A stretch of 28,557 bases of DNA from Candidatus Pelagibacterales bacterium (GCA_016882185.1 VHCC01000002.1:1-28557), one strand, 5' to 3'. Shown: positions 6,503 to 15,089, counted from the stretch's first letter. The notes: generated by a model not told the origin, from the letters alone. A program made the numbers and translations.

Positions 6503-6578
6503 GCCCTAATAGCTCAATTGGTAGAGCAACTGATTTGTAATCAGTAGGTTTGCGGTTCAAGTCCGTATTAGGGCACCA
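6503..6578 (+). tRNA. tRNA-Thr (anticodon TGT)
   Basis: A complete 76-nt cloverleaf with encoded CCA. The acceptor stem GCCCTAA pairs with TTAGGGC, discriminator A. The D arm is GCTC...GAGC with GG in the loop. The anticodon stem ACTGA/TCAGT has loop TTTGTAA, giving anticodon TGT, which reads the threonine codon ACA. The T arm contains GGTTCAAGTCC. The last base of CCA directly abuts the stop codon of the convergent membrane-protein gene, so there is no intergenic space for a terminator. Confidence 0.97.
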
Positions 6579-6950
6579 TCACTGGTTTTTAAAGGTTGAT
6601 CGTATTGCAATTCTAAAACACAAAGTTCCTAAAATTATTCCGCCATAAACTACAAGAAGTGGATAAAAATCATGATTAGCCAGTAGCGCATACCAAGGAG
6701 CAAGGGTTAGAATAAATGGAAAAAAAATTAATCCTAAAAAAGCAATAATTGGACCAAAAACATCCTTTACCACTGTAAAACAAATAAACAAACCCCAAAT
6801 TCCACTGATTACATAAATTAAGATGGAAATGAGAAAAAGGGGACTTAAACGTATTCTTTTAAATCTTGGGCGAAAAGTTTCTTCACGATTAATTCTTTCA
6901 GCCTCAACCTCTTTTACTTCTATAATTTCTTTTTGTTTATCTTCAGACAA
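6579..6950 (-). CDS. Small membrane protein of unknown function
   Basis: A 123-residue protein with a charged cytoplasmic-looking N-terminus (about 35 residues, Glu/Lys/Arg rich) and three likely membrane helices: about 37-60 (PLFLISILIYVISGIWGLFI), about 62-84 and about 97-113. I do not recognise a family. The start is TTG; no alternative ATG lies near the N-terminus. It follows the quinone oxidoreductase gene by six bases on the same strand, so it is probably cotranscribed with it. Its stop codon touches the CCA end of the convergent tRNA-Thr. The continuous hydrophobic pattern and operon spacing favour a real gene. Confidence 0.75.
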   Translation of the reverse strand: MSEDKQKEIIEVKEVEAERINREETFRPRFKRIRLSPLFLISILIYVISGIWGLFICFTVVKDVFGPIIAFLGLIFFPFILTLAPWYALLANHDFYPLLVVYGGIILGTLCFRIAIRSTFKNQ

Positions 6951-6956
6951 TTTTAA

Positions 6957-7931
6957 TTACGGAACTAAAATCGAAGGGCCCGTTAATTTTCTAGCCTCTA
7001 ATTCTTCGTGAGCTGCTACCGCATCTTTAAGTGCAAATTTTTTAAATATCTTAACTTTAAATTTACCTGTTTTGATTGCATCAAATACAGTGTTTGCACT
7101 ATTCACTAATTCTTCCCTTGTTACAGTATAGTGTGCAATTGAGGGACGTGTAAAATATAATCCCTTAGGTGCGATATGTTTTTTTGGATCCACTTTTTCA
7201 ACTAATCCTGAGGCATTTCCAAATGAAACCATAGTTCCACGAATTGCTAAACATTCAATTGATTCTTCAAATGTTTTAGCACCCACACCGTCATAAACTA
7301 CATCGAGCATTTTACCGTTTGTAATTTCTTTTACCTTTTGTGAAAAACTTTCCTTTGAATAATTAATAACAAAATCACAACCATTCTCTTTTGCAATTTT
7401 TACTTTTTCATCTGAACCAACGGTGCCAATAACTTTGCATCCTAAAGATTTAGCCCACTGGCAGAAAACTTGGCCAAGTCCACCCGCTGCAGCTTGGTAT
7501 AAAATAAATTGGTCTTTTTTAACTTTATAAGCACGGTGTAATAAATATTCAGCTGTTATCCCTTTAAGCATAACACATGATGCGATTTCATCTGAAATAT
7601 AGTCTGGAATTTTTACTAGTTTTTCTTGCGGATAAACTTGTTTTTCTGAATAAGATCCTGGAGGAGCTGCTGCGTGAGCTACACGATCGCCTACTTTAAA
7701 TTCTTTAACATCAATTCCTACATCCTCAATAACTCCTGCGGCTTCAAGACCCAGACCAGTTGGAAGGGGGAGCGGATAAATTCCTGCACGGTGGTAAGTG
7801 TCGATATAATTAAGACCAATTGCTTTATTTTTGATTAAGACTTCATTTGGGGCAAGTTTTTTAATTTCAACGTCAACAAACTTCATAACTTTTGGCTTGC
7901 CAGTTTCTGTAATTCTAATTGCCTTAACCAT
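6957..7931 (-). CDS. Zeta-crystallin-type NADPH:quinone oxidoreductase
   Basis: A 324-residue zinc-free medium-chain dehydrogenase of the quinone oxidoreductase (QOR) group, which reduces quinones or related enones with NADPH. Features in order are the N-terminal NYIDTYHRAGIYPLPLP (41-57), the GLGLEAAG segment (59-66), GDRVAHA (81-87), and the Rossmann motif AAAGGLGQVFCQWAK (147-161). The conserved late segment LKDAVAAHEELEARKLTG is also present. The structural and catalytic zinc cysteines of alcohol dehydrogenases are absent, as expected. It heads a two-gene minus-strand unit with the small membrane protein and is divergent from the TPR gene with only 33 bp between. The exact substrate is uncertain. 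Confidence 0.92.
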   Translation of the reverse strand: MVKAIRITETGKPKVMKFVDVEIKKLAPNEVLIKNKAIGLNYIDTYHRAGIYPLPLPTGLGLEAAGVIEDVGIDVKEFKVGDRVAHAAAPPGSYSEKQVYPQEKLVKIPDYISDEIASCVMLKGITAEYLLHRAYKVKKDQFILYQAAAGGLGQVFCQWAKSLGCKVIGTVGSDEKVKIAKENGCDFVINYSKESFSQKVKEITNGKMLDVVYDGVGAKTFEESIECLAIRGTMVSFGNASGLVEKVDPKKHIAPKGLYFTRPSIAHYTVTREELVNSANTVFDAIKTGKFKVKIFKKFALKDAVAAHEELEARKLTGPSILVP

Positions 7932-7964
7932 AATTTATAATTATTATTAGAGCATATTTTAGTT
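7932..7964. promoter_or_regulatory. Short divergent promoter region with a TATAAT box
   Basis: These 33 bp separate two divergent start codons and must hold at least part of both promoters. TATAAT at 7936-7941 could be a -10 box for the plus-strand TPR gene; no convincing -35 partner is visible. The region is nearly all A/T, so the hexamer may be chance. Confidence 0.3.
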
Positions 7965-8417
7965 ATGATAAAAACAATATTTCTATCCTTTTTACTTGTA
8001 TTTTCTTTTAATACTTTTGATTTAAAAGCAGCTGATTCAGGCCCACCACCACAAGTTATCCAAAAAACAAACCCAACTTATGCTGAAGCTAAAGCTTTAG
8101 TAAAAAGTAAGAAATTTGATAAAGCAGTTGTGATGCTTGAAGAGTTATTAAAGGATAAAAAAAATGCCAATAATCCAGATATTTTAAATGATTATGCTTT
8201 TTCATTAAGAAATTTGAAACAATTTGATAAGGCGGAAAAATTTTATTTAGCAGCGTTAAAAATTGATCCAAAACATATCGGTGCTAATGAGTATTTAGGA
8301 GAGCTTTATTTGCAAACTAAAAGACCTGAGCAAGCTAAAAAAATTTTAGAGATTCTAAAAAATTGTAACTGCGAAGAATATAAAGAACTCAAAGAACAAG
8401 TTGAAAAGTATAAGTAA
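7965..8417 (+). CDS. Exported tetratricopeptide-repeat protein
   Basis: A 150-residue protein with a signal peptide (hydrophobic residues 4-18, likely cut after LKA at 22) and two to three TPR units (about 38-64, 71-104 and 105-131) with the typical A..Y...L..DP..... pattern. It probably sits in the periplasm as a protein-interaction module. The C-terminus carries NCNCEEYKELKEQ, with cysteines at 134 and 136. A Cys..Cys-Glu-Glu-Tyr tail is something I recall from other alphaproteobacterial small TPR proteins, but its function is unknown to me. It lies 110 bp upstream of nuoA in the same orientation; there is no sequence evidence that it serves complex I. Confidence 0.82.
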   Translation: MIKTIFLSFLLVFSFNTFDLKAADSGPPPQVIQKTNPTYAEAKALVKSKKFDKAVVMLEELLKDKKNANNPDILNDYAFSLRNLKQFDKAEKFYLAALKIDPKHIGANEYLGELYLQTKRPEQAKKILEILKNCNCEEYKELKEQVEKYK

Positions 8418-8527
8418 TTTTTTCTAATTTTATCGCTTAAAAACAATAATTTACCTTCATTAATCAATTTAAAGTTGCGGTAAAATGCATGTTTGTTGGT
8501 TATTACTTTTATAATATAAGAAACGCA
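8418..8527 (+). promoter_or_regulatory. Intergenic region before nuoA, probable promoter
   Basis: This 110-bp gap precedes a 20-kb run of genes without further gaps, so the main promoter of that run is expected here. Candidate -10 boxes are TAAAAT (8481-8486) and TATAAT (8510-8515). The second would leave only about six bases before the nuoA ATG. No good -35 box is visible for either. An inverted repeat TTTACC (8450-8455) / GGTAAA (8479-8484) overlaps the first box and could be an operator or chance. No convincing terminator for the preceding gene is seen. Confidence 0.4.
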
Positions 8528-8896
8528 ATGCTTTCTGACTATTTACAAAATTACTTAACGATTTTTATCTTCCTATTTGTTGCTATTGGAATTGGTGTTG
8601 CATTTATAGTTGTTAACTTTTTGTGCGCCCCTAGCAAGCCAGATGCTGAAAAATTATCACCCTATGAATGTGGTTTTGAGCCATTTAATGACTCTAGAAT
8701 GAAATTTGATGTACGTTTTTATTTAGTTTCTATTCTTTTTATTATTTTTGATTTGGAAGTTGCCTTTTTATTTCCATGGGCAATCACCTTAGGACAGATC
8801 GGTGCGGTAGGTTTTTGGTCGATGATGTTATTTTTAGGCACTTTAACTGTTGGTTTTATTTATGAGTGGAAAAAAGGAGCTTTGGATTGGGAATGA
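8528..8896 (+). CDS. nuoA: NADH-quinone oxidoreductase subunit A
   Basis: A 122-residue subunit with three membrane helices in the arm of complex I, near the quinone site. Signatures are SPYECGFEPF (44-53, Cys48 in the loop that moves during turnover) and FDLEVAFLFPW (74-84). An in-frame ATG 13 codons upstream (8489) was rejected, because the family starts just before the first helix as in MLSDYLQNYL. No clear Shine-Dalgarno is seen. It is the first gene of a complete nuoA-N set in the standard order. Confidence 0.95.
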   Translation: MLSDYLQNYLTIFIFLFVAIGIGVAFIVVNFLCAPSKPDAEKLSPYECGFEPFNDSRMKFDVRFYLVSILFIIFDLEVAFLFPWAITLGQIGAVGFWSMMLFLGTLTVGFIYEWKKGALDWE

Positions 8897-9411
8897 TGCA
8901 AAATAAATTAGACCAAGTTCCTGCAGAATTTAAAGAGCTTGCAAAAGAGTTTACAGAAAAAGGTTTTATTACAACTTCAAGTGATAATTTAATTAACTGG
9001 GCAAGGACAGGTTCATTACACTGGATGACTTTTGGTCTTGCATGCTGTGCAGTTGAGATGATGCAAACTTCAATGCCACGTTATGATCTTGAAAGATTTG
9101 GAGCCGCGCCCAGAGCATCACCAAGACAATCCGATGTGATGATTGTTGCTGGAACTTTGACAAATAAAATGGCACCAGCACTTAGAAAAGTTTACGATCA
9201 AATGCCAGAGCCTCGCTACGTTATATCAATGGGCAGCTGCGCAAATGGCGGTGGTTATTATCATTACTCTTATTCTGTGGTTAGAGGTTGTGATCGAATA
9301 GTTCCAGTAGATGTTTATGTTCCAGGCTGCCCACCTTCAGCTGAGGCTTTGTTATATGGAATATTGCAATTACAAAAAAAAATTAGAAGAGAAGGAACAA
9401 TCGAGAGATAA
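8893..9411 (+). CDS. nuoB: NADH-quinone oxidoreductase subunit B
   Basis: A 172-residue hydrophilic subunit holding cluster N2, the last Fe-S centre before quinone. Its four ligands are visible as the tandem pair C51-C52 (GLACCAVEM), C116 (GSCANGG) and C146 (PGCPPSAEA). The start is the ATG of ATGATG that overlaps the nuoA stop; the next codon (8896) is an equally possible start. An upstream in-frame ATG (8866) inside nuoA was rejected because it would add nine unrelated residues. Confidence 0.96.
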   Translation: MMQNKLDQVPAEFKELAKEFTEKGFITTSSDNLINWARTGSLHWMTFGLACCAVEMMQTSMPRYDLERFGAAPRASPRQSDVMIVAGTLTNKMAPALRKVYDQMPEPRYVISMGSCANGGGYYHYSYSVVRGCDRIVPVDVYVPGCPPSAEALLYGILQLQKKIRREGTIER

Positions 9412-9413
9412 TT

Positions 9414-9998
9414 ATGTTGAAAGTAAATCTAGATCCAAACTTGAATGAACAATTCAAATCTTTAAAAGCTTCAGAAAACTTTTCAGAGCCCGTCTTAGAA
9501 ATAAATAAGGAAGAGCTACCAAATCTTCTTATCTATTTAAGAGATAATAAAAGTTTAAGATTTAGACAACTTATTGATATTTTAGGAGTAGATTATCCAA
9601 AACGCAAAAACAGGTTTGATGTAATTTATTTATTATTAAGTCATGAATTTAATAATAGAATTACAATTAAGACTTCAGTTAAATTAGATGAGGCGTTAGC
9701 AAGTGTAGTTCCTATTTTCCCAGTAGCTAATTGGTTTGAAAGAGAAGCCTTTGATATGTATGGGATTAAATTTACTAATCATCCAGATCTTAGAAGAATT
9801 TTAACAGACTATGAATTTGAAGGCTATCCGCTTAGAAAAGATTTTCCATTATCAGGACATACAGAAGTTCGATATGACGACGAGCTTAAAAAAGTAGTGT
9901 ACGAGACAGTAAAATTAGCCCAAGCTTATAGAGATTTTGATACTGAGTCCCCTTGGGAGGGCACCAAATATATTAAGAAAGAACAGGACAAAAGATAA
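9414..9998 (+). CDS. nuoC: NADH-quinone oxidoreductase subunit C
   Basis: A 194-residue 30-kDa-type subunit of the peripheral arm, which packs against NuoD. Family motifs are EREAFDMYGI (109-118), HPDLRRIL (123-130) and GYPLRKDFPL (137-146). NuoC and NuoD are separate genes here, unlike the fused NuoCD of E. coli. This is the usual state in alphaproteobacteria. The stop overlaps the nuoD ATG by one base (TAATG). Confidence 0.95.
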   Translation: MLKVNLDPNLNEQFKSLKASENFSEPVLEINKEELPNLLIYLRDNKSLRFRQLIDILGVDYPKRKNRFDVIYLLLSHEFNNRITIKTSVKLDEALASVVPIFPVANWFEREAFDMYGIKFTNHPDLRRILTDYEFEGYPLRKDFPLSGHTEVRYDDELKKVVYETVKLAQAYRDFDTESPWEGTKYIKKEQDKR

Positions 9999-11173
9999 TG
10001 GCCAAAGAGACAAAGACTATGAATCTAAATTTTGGTCCACAGCATCCTGCTGCGCACGGAGTGTTAAGGTTAATTCTTGAACTAGATGGTGAAGTAATTG
10101 AGCGAGCAGATCCACATATTGGGCTACTTCATAGAGGAACAGAAAAATTAATTGAAAATAAAACCTACACACAAGCCATACCATATTTTGATCGTCTAGA
10201 TTATGTAGCACCGATGAACCAAGAACATGCCTTTGCTCTTGCCATTGAAAAATTATTAGAAATTAAAGTTCCAGCTCGAGGAAGTTACATTCGCGTTATC
10301 TTTTGTGAGATTGGAAGAATTTTAAGTCACATTTTAAATATTACAACACAAGCATTAGATGTGGGCGCATTAACTCCTTCTCTTTGGGGATTTGAGGAGA
10401 GAGAAAAATTAATGGTATTTTATGAGAGAGTTTCAGGATCAAGATTACATGCAAATTATTTTAGACCAGGCGGAGTTCACCAAGATTTTCCAGTGGGTCT
10501 TAAAGAAGATATTTTAGAATTTTGTAAAAACTTTCCAAAAGTTATTGATGATTTAGAAAATTTATTAACTGATAATAGAATATTTAAACAAAGAAACGTT
10601 GATATTGGAATTGTTAGTCCCCAAGATGCAGTGGCGCATGGTTTTTCTGGAGTAATGCTGCGAGGGTCAGGGATTGCTTGGGATTTAAGAAGAGCGCAGT
10701 CATATGAGGTTTATGACAAATTTAAATTTAAAATTCCAATTGGAAAAAATGGTGACTGTTATGATCGATATCTTTGCAGAATCGAGGAAATGAGAGAAAG
10801 CACAAAAATAATTATCGATGCTCTAAATTCTATGCCAGAAGGTCCTGTGATGACAACTGATGGAAAAGTTTCACCACCATCAAGGGCAGATATGAAAAAA
10901 TCTATGGAAGCTCTAATTCACCACTTTAAATTATTTACAGAAGGGTATCATGTTCCAAAGGGAGAAGTTTATTCTTGTGTTGAAGCTCCTAAAGGAGAGT
11001 TTGGAGTTTATCTAATCGCTGACGGATCAAATAAACCTTATCGTTGCAAAATTAAAGCACCAGGTTTTGCTCATTTACAAGCAATGGATTATGTCATTAA
11101 GGGCCATATGTTAGCTGATGTTCCTGCGGTTCTTGGTTCTATGGATATTGTATTTGGAGAAATCGATCGATGA
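9998..11173 (+). CDS. nuoD: NADH-quinone oxidoreductase subunit D
   Basis: A 391-residue 49-kDa-type subunit that forms the quinone-binding cavity with NuoB. The N-terminal block FGPQHPAAHGVLR (12-24) and HIGLLHRGTEK (40-50) contain the conserved histidines of the quinone site. The C-terminal end ADVPAVLGSMDIVFGEIDR is the family's standard terminus. It has an AGGA about nine bases before the start and a four-base overlap with nuoE. Confidence 0.96.
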   Translation: MAKETKTMNLNFGPQHPAAHGVLRLILELDGEVIERADPHIGLLHRGTEKLIENKTYTQAIPYFDRLDYVAPMNQEHAFALAIEKLLEIKVPARGSYIRVIFCEIGRILSHILNITTQALDVGALTPSLWGFEEREKLMVFYERVSGSRLHANYFRPGGVHQDFPVGLKEDILEFCKNFPKVIDDLENLLTDNRIFKQRNVDIGIVSPQDAVAHGFSGVMLRGSGIAWDLRRAQSYEVYDKFKFKIPIGKNGDCYDRYLCRIEEMRESTKIIIDALNSMPEGPVMTTDGKVSPPSRADMKKSMEALIHHFKLFTEGYHVPKGEVYSCVEAPKGEFGVYLIADGSNKPYRCKIKAPGFAHLQAMDYVIKGHMLADVPAVLGSMDIVFGEIDR

Positions 11174-11766
11174 GTGGAAAACATGTTGAAAAAAATCAGC
11201 CGACTTCCTTTGAATTTAATTCAGTAAATTTAGAGAAAATTAATAAGATATTAAAAAAATATCCATCAGAACGTAAAAAAAGCGCTGTAATGCCTCTTTT
11301 AGATATTGCACAAAGACAGCATGATAACTGGATTCCTTATGCTGCTATTAAGAAAATAGCTGAAATTTTAGAAATGCCTCATATTAAAGTTTATGAAGTT
11401 GCAACTTTCTACTCAATGTACAATTTAGCGCCAGTTGGAAAATATTTTGTGCAAGTCTGCACGACAACACCTTGTATGTTAAGAGGATCAGAAAAAATTG
11501 TAAAACTTTGTAAAAAATATATTTCAGAAAAAGAAGGTCAGTTAAGTAGTGACAATAAAGCTTCATGGGTAGAAGTTGAATGTTTAGGAGCATGCGTCAG
11601 TGCACCTATGATGCAAATTAATGATGATTTTTTTGAGGACTTAAATGAGGAGACTGCAATTAAAATTTTTGAAGGGATTAAATCTGATCAACTACCTAAG
11701 TTTGGATCTCAAAAGGGTAGGATTGGTTTTGAACCTAATAAACGATTAACATTAGTTAAAAATTAA
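11170..11766 (+). CDS. nuoE: NADH-quinone oxidoreductase subunit E
   Basis: A 198-residue 24-kDa-type subunit with a thioredoxin-like domain binding the 2Fe-2S cluster N1a through C97, C102, C138 and C142 (CTTTPC and CLGAC motifs). It pairs with NuoF in the NADH-oxidising module. The N-terminal helical part and the short C-terminal tail are of normal length. The start is preceded by GGAG ten bases away, and the stop is followed directly by the nuoF ATG. Confidence 0.95.
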   Translation: MSGKHVEKNQPTSFEFNSVNLEKINKILKKYPSERKKSAVMPLLDIAQRQHDNWIPYAAIKKIAEILEMPHIKVYEVATFYSMYNLAPVGKYFVQVCTTTPCMLRGSEKIVKLCKKYISEKEGQLSSDNKASWVEVECLGACVSAPMMQINDDFFEDLNEETAIKIFEGIKSDQLPKFGSQKGRIGFEPNKRLTLVKN

Positions 11767-13047
11767 ATGCTACAGGATAAAGATAGAATTTTTACAAATT
11801 TATACGGTGATTTCGGCAGAGACATAGTTTCTGCAAAATCTAGAGGGGATTGGAAAGACACTGCAGCTCTTATTGCAAAAGGAAAAGATTGGATCATCAA
11901 TGAGGTAAAACTTTCTGAATTAAGAGGAAGGGGAGGAGCAGGATTTCCAACTGGAATGAAATGGTCTTTTGCTCCAAAAGAAATAAAACCTGGCAGACCC
12001 CATTATTTAATTATCAATGCAGATGAGTCAGAACCTGGAACTTGCAAAGATAGAGATATTATAAGATTTGAACCACAAAAATTAATTGAAGGTTGTTTAA
12101 TTGCCTCTTACGCCATTGGAGCAAACACTTGCTACATTTATATTCGAGGAGAATATTTTAATGAGAGTAAAATTTTACAAGAAGCAATTAATGAAGCTTA
12201 TAAAGAAGGCCTAATTGGTAAAAATGCATGTGGCACAGGATTTGATTTAGATATTCATATTCACCTAGGTGCAGGTGCTTATATTTGTGGAGAAGAAACT
12301 GCTTTAATTGAAAGTATAGAAGGTAATAAAGGTCAGCCAAGATTAAAACCTCCTTTCCCAGCTTTAGTTGGTCTTTATGGATGTCCAACAATTGTCAATA
12401 ATGTTGAAACAATTGCTGTAGTTCCAACAATTTTAAAAAGGGGTGGAAAATGGTTTGCAAGTTTTGGTAGAGCAAAAAACACTGGGACTAAAATTTTTTG
12501 TATTTCAGGAAATGTTAACAATCCATGTAATGTTGAAGAGGAAATGGGTATTCCTCTAAAAGAATTAATAGAAAAACATGCAGGTGGAGTTGTGGGTGGT
12601 TGGGAAAATTTACAAGCAGTAATCCCAGGTGGCTCCTCAATGCCAGTTTTAAGTAAAAAAATATGCGATACGATAAAAATGGATTTTGACTCCTTAGTAG
12701 AAGTTCAAAGTGGTCTTGGAACGGCAGGGGTTGTAGTCATCGATAAATCCCAAGATATAGTTAAATGCTTTGCTAGAATAGCCAGGTTTTATAAGCATGA
12801 AAGCTGTGGTCAGTGTACACCATGCAGAGAAGGCACTGGTTGGATGTGGAGAATGTTAGAGAGAATTAATAAAGGAGATGCGGATGTTCAAGAAATAGAT
12901 ATGCTAATGGATGTTACTAAACAAATAGAGGGTCATACTATTTGCGCTTTTGGCGAAGGAGCTTCTTGGCCGGTTCAAGGTTTATTAAGACATTTTCGAG
13001 GTGAGATTGAACAAAGATTAACTTTCAAAAATAAAAAAATTGCATAA
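11767..13047 (+). CDS. nuoF: NADH-quinone oxidoreductase subunit F
   Basis: A 426-residue 51-kDa-type subunit: it binds NADH, FMN and the 4Fe-4S cluster N3. The glycine-rich GRGGAGFPTGMKW (54-66) binds FMN and NADH, GAGAYICGEETAL (168-180) continues the site, and the N3 ligands are C347, C350 and C353 (ESCGQCTPC) with C393 (HTICAFGEG). It abuts nuoE and nuoG with no spacing. Confidence 0.97.
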   Translation: MLQDKDRIFTNLYGDFGRDIVSAKSRGDWKDTAALIAKGKDWIINEVKLSELRGRGGAGFPTGMKWSFAPKEIKPGRPHYLIINADESEPGTCKDRDIIRFEPQKLIEGCLIASYAIGANTCYIYIRGEYFNESKILQEAINEAYKEGLIGKNACGTGFDLDIHIHLGAGAYICGEETALIESIEGNKGQPRLKPPFPALVGLYGCPTIVNNVETIAVVPTILKRGGKWFASFGRAKNTGTKIFCISGNVNNPCNVEEEMGIPLKELIEKHAGGVVGGWENLQAVIPGGSSMPVLSKKICDTIKMDFDSLVEVQSGLGTAGVVVIDKSQDIVKCFARIARFYKHESCGQCTPCREGTGWMWRMLERINKGDADVQEIDMLMDVTKQIEGHTICAFGEGASWPVQGLLRHFRGEIEQRLTFKNKKIA

Positions 13048-15084
13048 ATGATTAAATTAAAAGTTGATGGAGTCGAAATAGAAGTGCCGCAAGGGGCGAC
13101 CGTACTTCAAGCCTGCGAAATTGCAGGTAAAGAAATTCCAAGATTTTGTTACCATGAAAGATTGTCCATCGCTGGAAATTGTAGAATGTGTCTTGTTGAA
13201 ATGGACAAATCAGCAAAACCAGTTGCATCCTGTGCGATGCCAGCTGCAAATGGACAAGTTATTTATACTAACACAGAACTTGTAAAAAAAGCTCGCGAAG
13301 GTGTGATGGAATTTTTACTTATAAATCATCCTTTGGATTGTCCTATTTGTGATCAAGGAGGTGAATGCGACCTACAAGATCAATCTATGAAATATGGCGT
13401 TGATAAATCTAGATATCAACTAAACAAAAGATCAGTCAAAGAAAAATACATGGGTCCTTTAATTAAAACAGTAATGACAAGATGTATTCATTGCACTCGT
13501 TGCATTCGATTTGCATCAGAGGTTGCTGGTGTGCCAGATCTTGGAACAACAGGACGTGGTGAGAATATGGAAATTACTACTTATCTTGAAAAAACTTTAG
13601 ATTCTGAATTATCTGCAAATGTTATTGATCTTTGTCCTGTGGGTGCATTAACTTCAAAGCCTTACGCTTTCGAAGCAAGACCTTGGGAACTTACAAAAAC
13701 AGAAAGTATCGATGTGATGGATGCGGTGGGTTCCAATATTCGAGTGGATACTAAAGGTTGGGAAGTAAAAAGAGTTTTACCAAGATTAAATGAGGAAATT
13801 AATGAGGAATGGATTTCTGATAAGACTCGTTATGCTTGTGATGGATTATCAAAAAATAGAATTGATAAACCTTACATTAAAGTAAATGAAAAACTTGAAG
13901 CGTGTAGTTGGGAGCAGGCGTTTGATTTTATAATTAAAAATACAAAAGATTTATCAGGCGATAAAGTTTTTGGTGTTGTTGGTGATTTAATCGATGCTGA
14001 AAGTATGTATATGTTTCAAAAATTTTTAAATACTTCTTTTAAATCTAATAATATTGATTTTAGACAAACTAATCTTTTTATAAATCCATCTCACAAAGCA
14101 AACTATTTATTTAACACAACACTTGCTCGTTTACCCGAAGCTGATCTAGTTGTTTTAGTTGGCTCAAATCCAAGATTAGAGGCGCCAATAGTAAATATTT
14201 GGATTAGAAAGGCATATTTAGCAAGAAAAACAAAGGTTTATTCCATAGGAGATAATTTTGATCTTACCTATCCCCATGAAAATGTTGGAATAACCCATTC
14301 TGCAATTGCTGAGATATTAAATAAAAAAGGAAAAATTTATGAGAGCTTGAAGACCTCTAAAAAGCCTGTCTTTATTATTGGCGAATCTGCTTTATCCGCG
14401 AATGGTGAATATATTCTTGAAACAATAAAAAAAATTTTAAAAGAAAGTAATTCACTAAACGAAAATTGGAATGGATTAAATATTCTTCACCAAAAAGCAT
14501 CCAGTGTTGGCGCGATATATCTTAATTTGATGAAAGAAAACTTTTTAGAAAAATTAAATGATGATAACAACAAATTAGTTTACCTACTAGGAGCAGATCA
14601 CGTCAAATTAAGTAAAAAAAATCAATTTATAATTTATCAAGGATCACACGGTGGTCTTAATAGTAAGATTGCAGATGTTGTACTGCCAGGGGCTGCTTAT
14701 ACTGAAAAAAAAGGTATTTATGTTAACACTGAAGGAAGAGTTCAAAGCGCAAACAAAGCAACTTTCCCCCCAGGCGATGCAAAAGAGGATTGGAAAATAT
14801 TTAGAGCATTATCTGAAAAATTTAACAATTTAATAGATATTAACACCCATGAAATTTTAAGAGAAAATTTATTTAAAGATTTTCCAATTTTCAAAAATTT
14901 TAATGAAATCCCACAACTTACATATGAGAATTTAGAAATAAAAAATATTAATGCATCTAATAATAATATTAAAATAAATGAAATTGATTTTTATTTTTCA
15001 AATATCATAGCTGCATCATCTAAAACAATGAATGAATGTAAAATAGCTAAGCAAGTTTTATTAAAAACTGGAACAGATAATTAA
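13048..15084 (+). CDS. nuoG: NADH-quinone oxidoreductase subunit G
   Basis: A 678-residue 75-kDa-type subunit carrying several clusters of the electron wire. Ligands visible are C34, C45, C48 and C62 for the 2Fe-2S centre, H94, C98, C101 and C107 for the His-ligated 4Fe-4S centre, and C146, C149, C152 and C196 for the next 4Fe-4S centre. The remainder is a degenerate molybdopterin-oxidoreductase-like domain, typical of complex I and inactive as such. The extra N7 cluster ligands seen in some bacteria are not evident. Confidence 0.96.
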   Translation: MIKLKVDGVEIEVPQGATVLQACEIAGKEIPRFCYHERLSIAGNCRMCLVEMDKSAKPVASCAMPAANGQVIYTNTELVKKAREGVMEFLLINHPLDCPICDQGGECDLQDQSMKYGVDKSRYQLNKRSVKEKYMGPLIKTVMTRCIHCTRCIRFASEVAGVPDLGTTGRGENMEITTYLEKTLDSELSANVIDLCPVGALTSKPYAFEARPWELTKTESIDVMDAVGSNIRVDTKGWEVKRVLPRLNEEINEEWISDKTRYACDGLSKNRIDKPYIKVNEKLEACSWEQAFDFIIKNTKDLSGDKVFGVVGDLIDAESMYMFQKFLNTSFKSNNIDFRQTNLFINPSHKANYLFNTTLARLPEADLVVLVGSNPRLEAPIVNIWIRKAYLARKTKVYSIGDNFDLTYPHENVGITHSAIAEILNKKGKIYESLKTSKKPVFIIGESALSANGEYILETIKKILKESNSLNENWNGLNILHQKASSVGAIYLNLMKENFLEKLNDDNNKLVYLLGADHVKLSKKNQFIIYQGSHGGLNSKIADVVLPGAAYTEKKGIYVNTEGRVQSANKATFPPGDAKEDWKIFRALSEKFNNLIDINTHEILRENLFKDFPIFKNFNEIPQLTYENLEIKNINASNNNIKINEIDFYFSNIIAASSKTMNECKIAKQVLLKTGTDN

Positions 15085-15089
15085 TATTT

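Noticed and set aside
6357..6560. Minus-strand open frame across tRNA-Thr
   Set aside because: It runs antisense through a complete tRNA and its upstream region; chance frame.
13048..15084. NuoG as a possible formate dehydrogenase or other molybdoenzyme
   Set aside because: The C-terminal domain resembles such enzymes, but position between nuoF and nuoH and the cluster-ligand pattern identify it as complex I NuoG.
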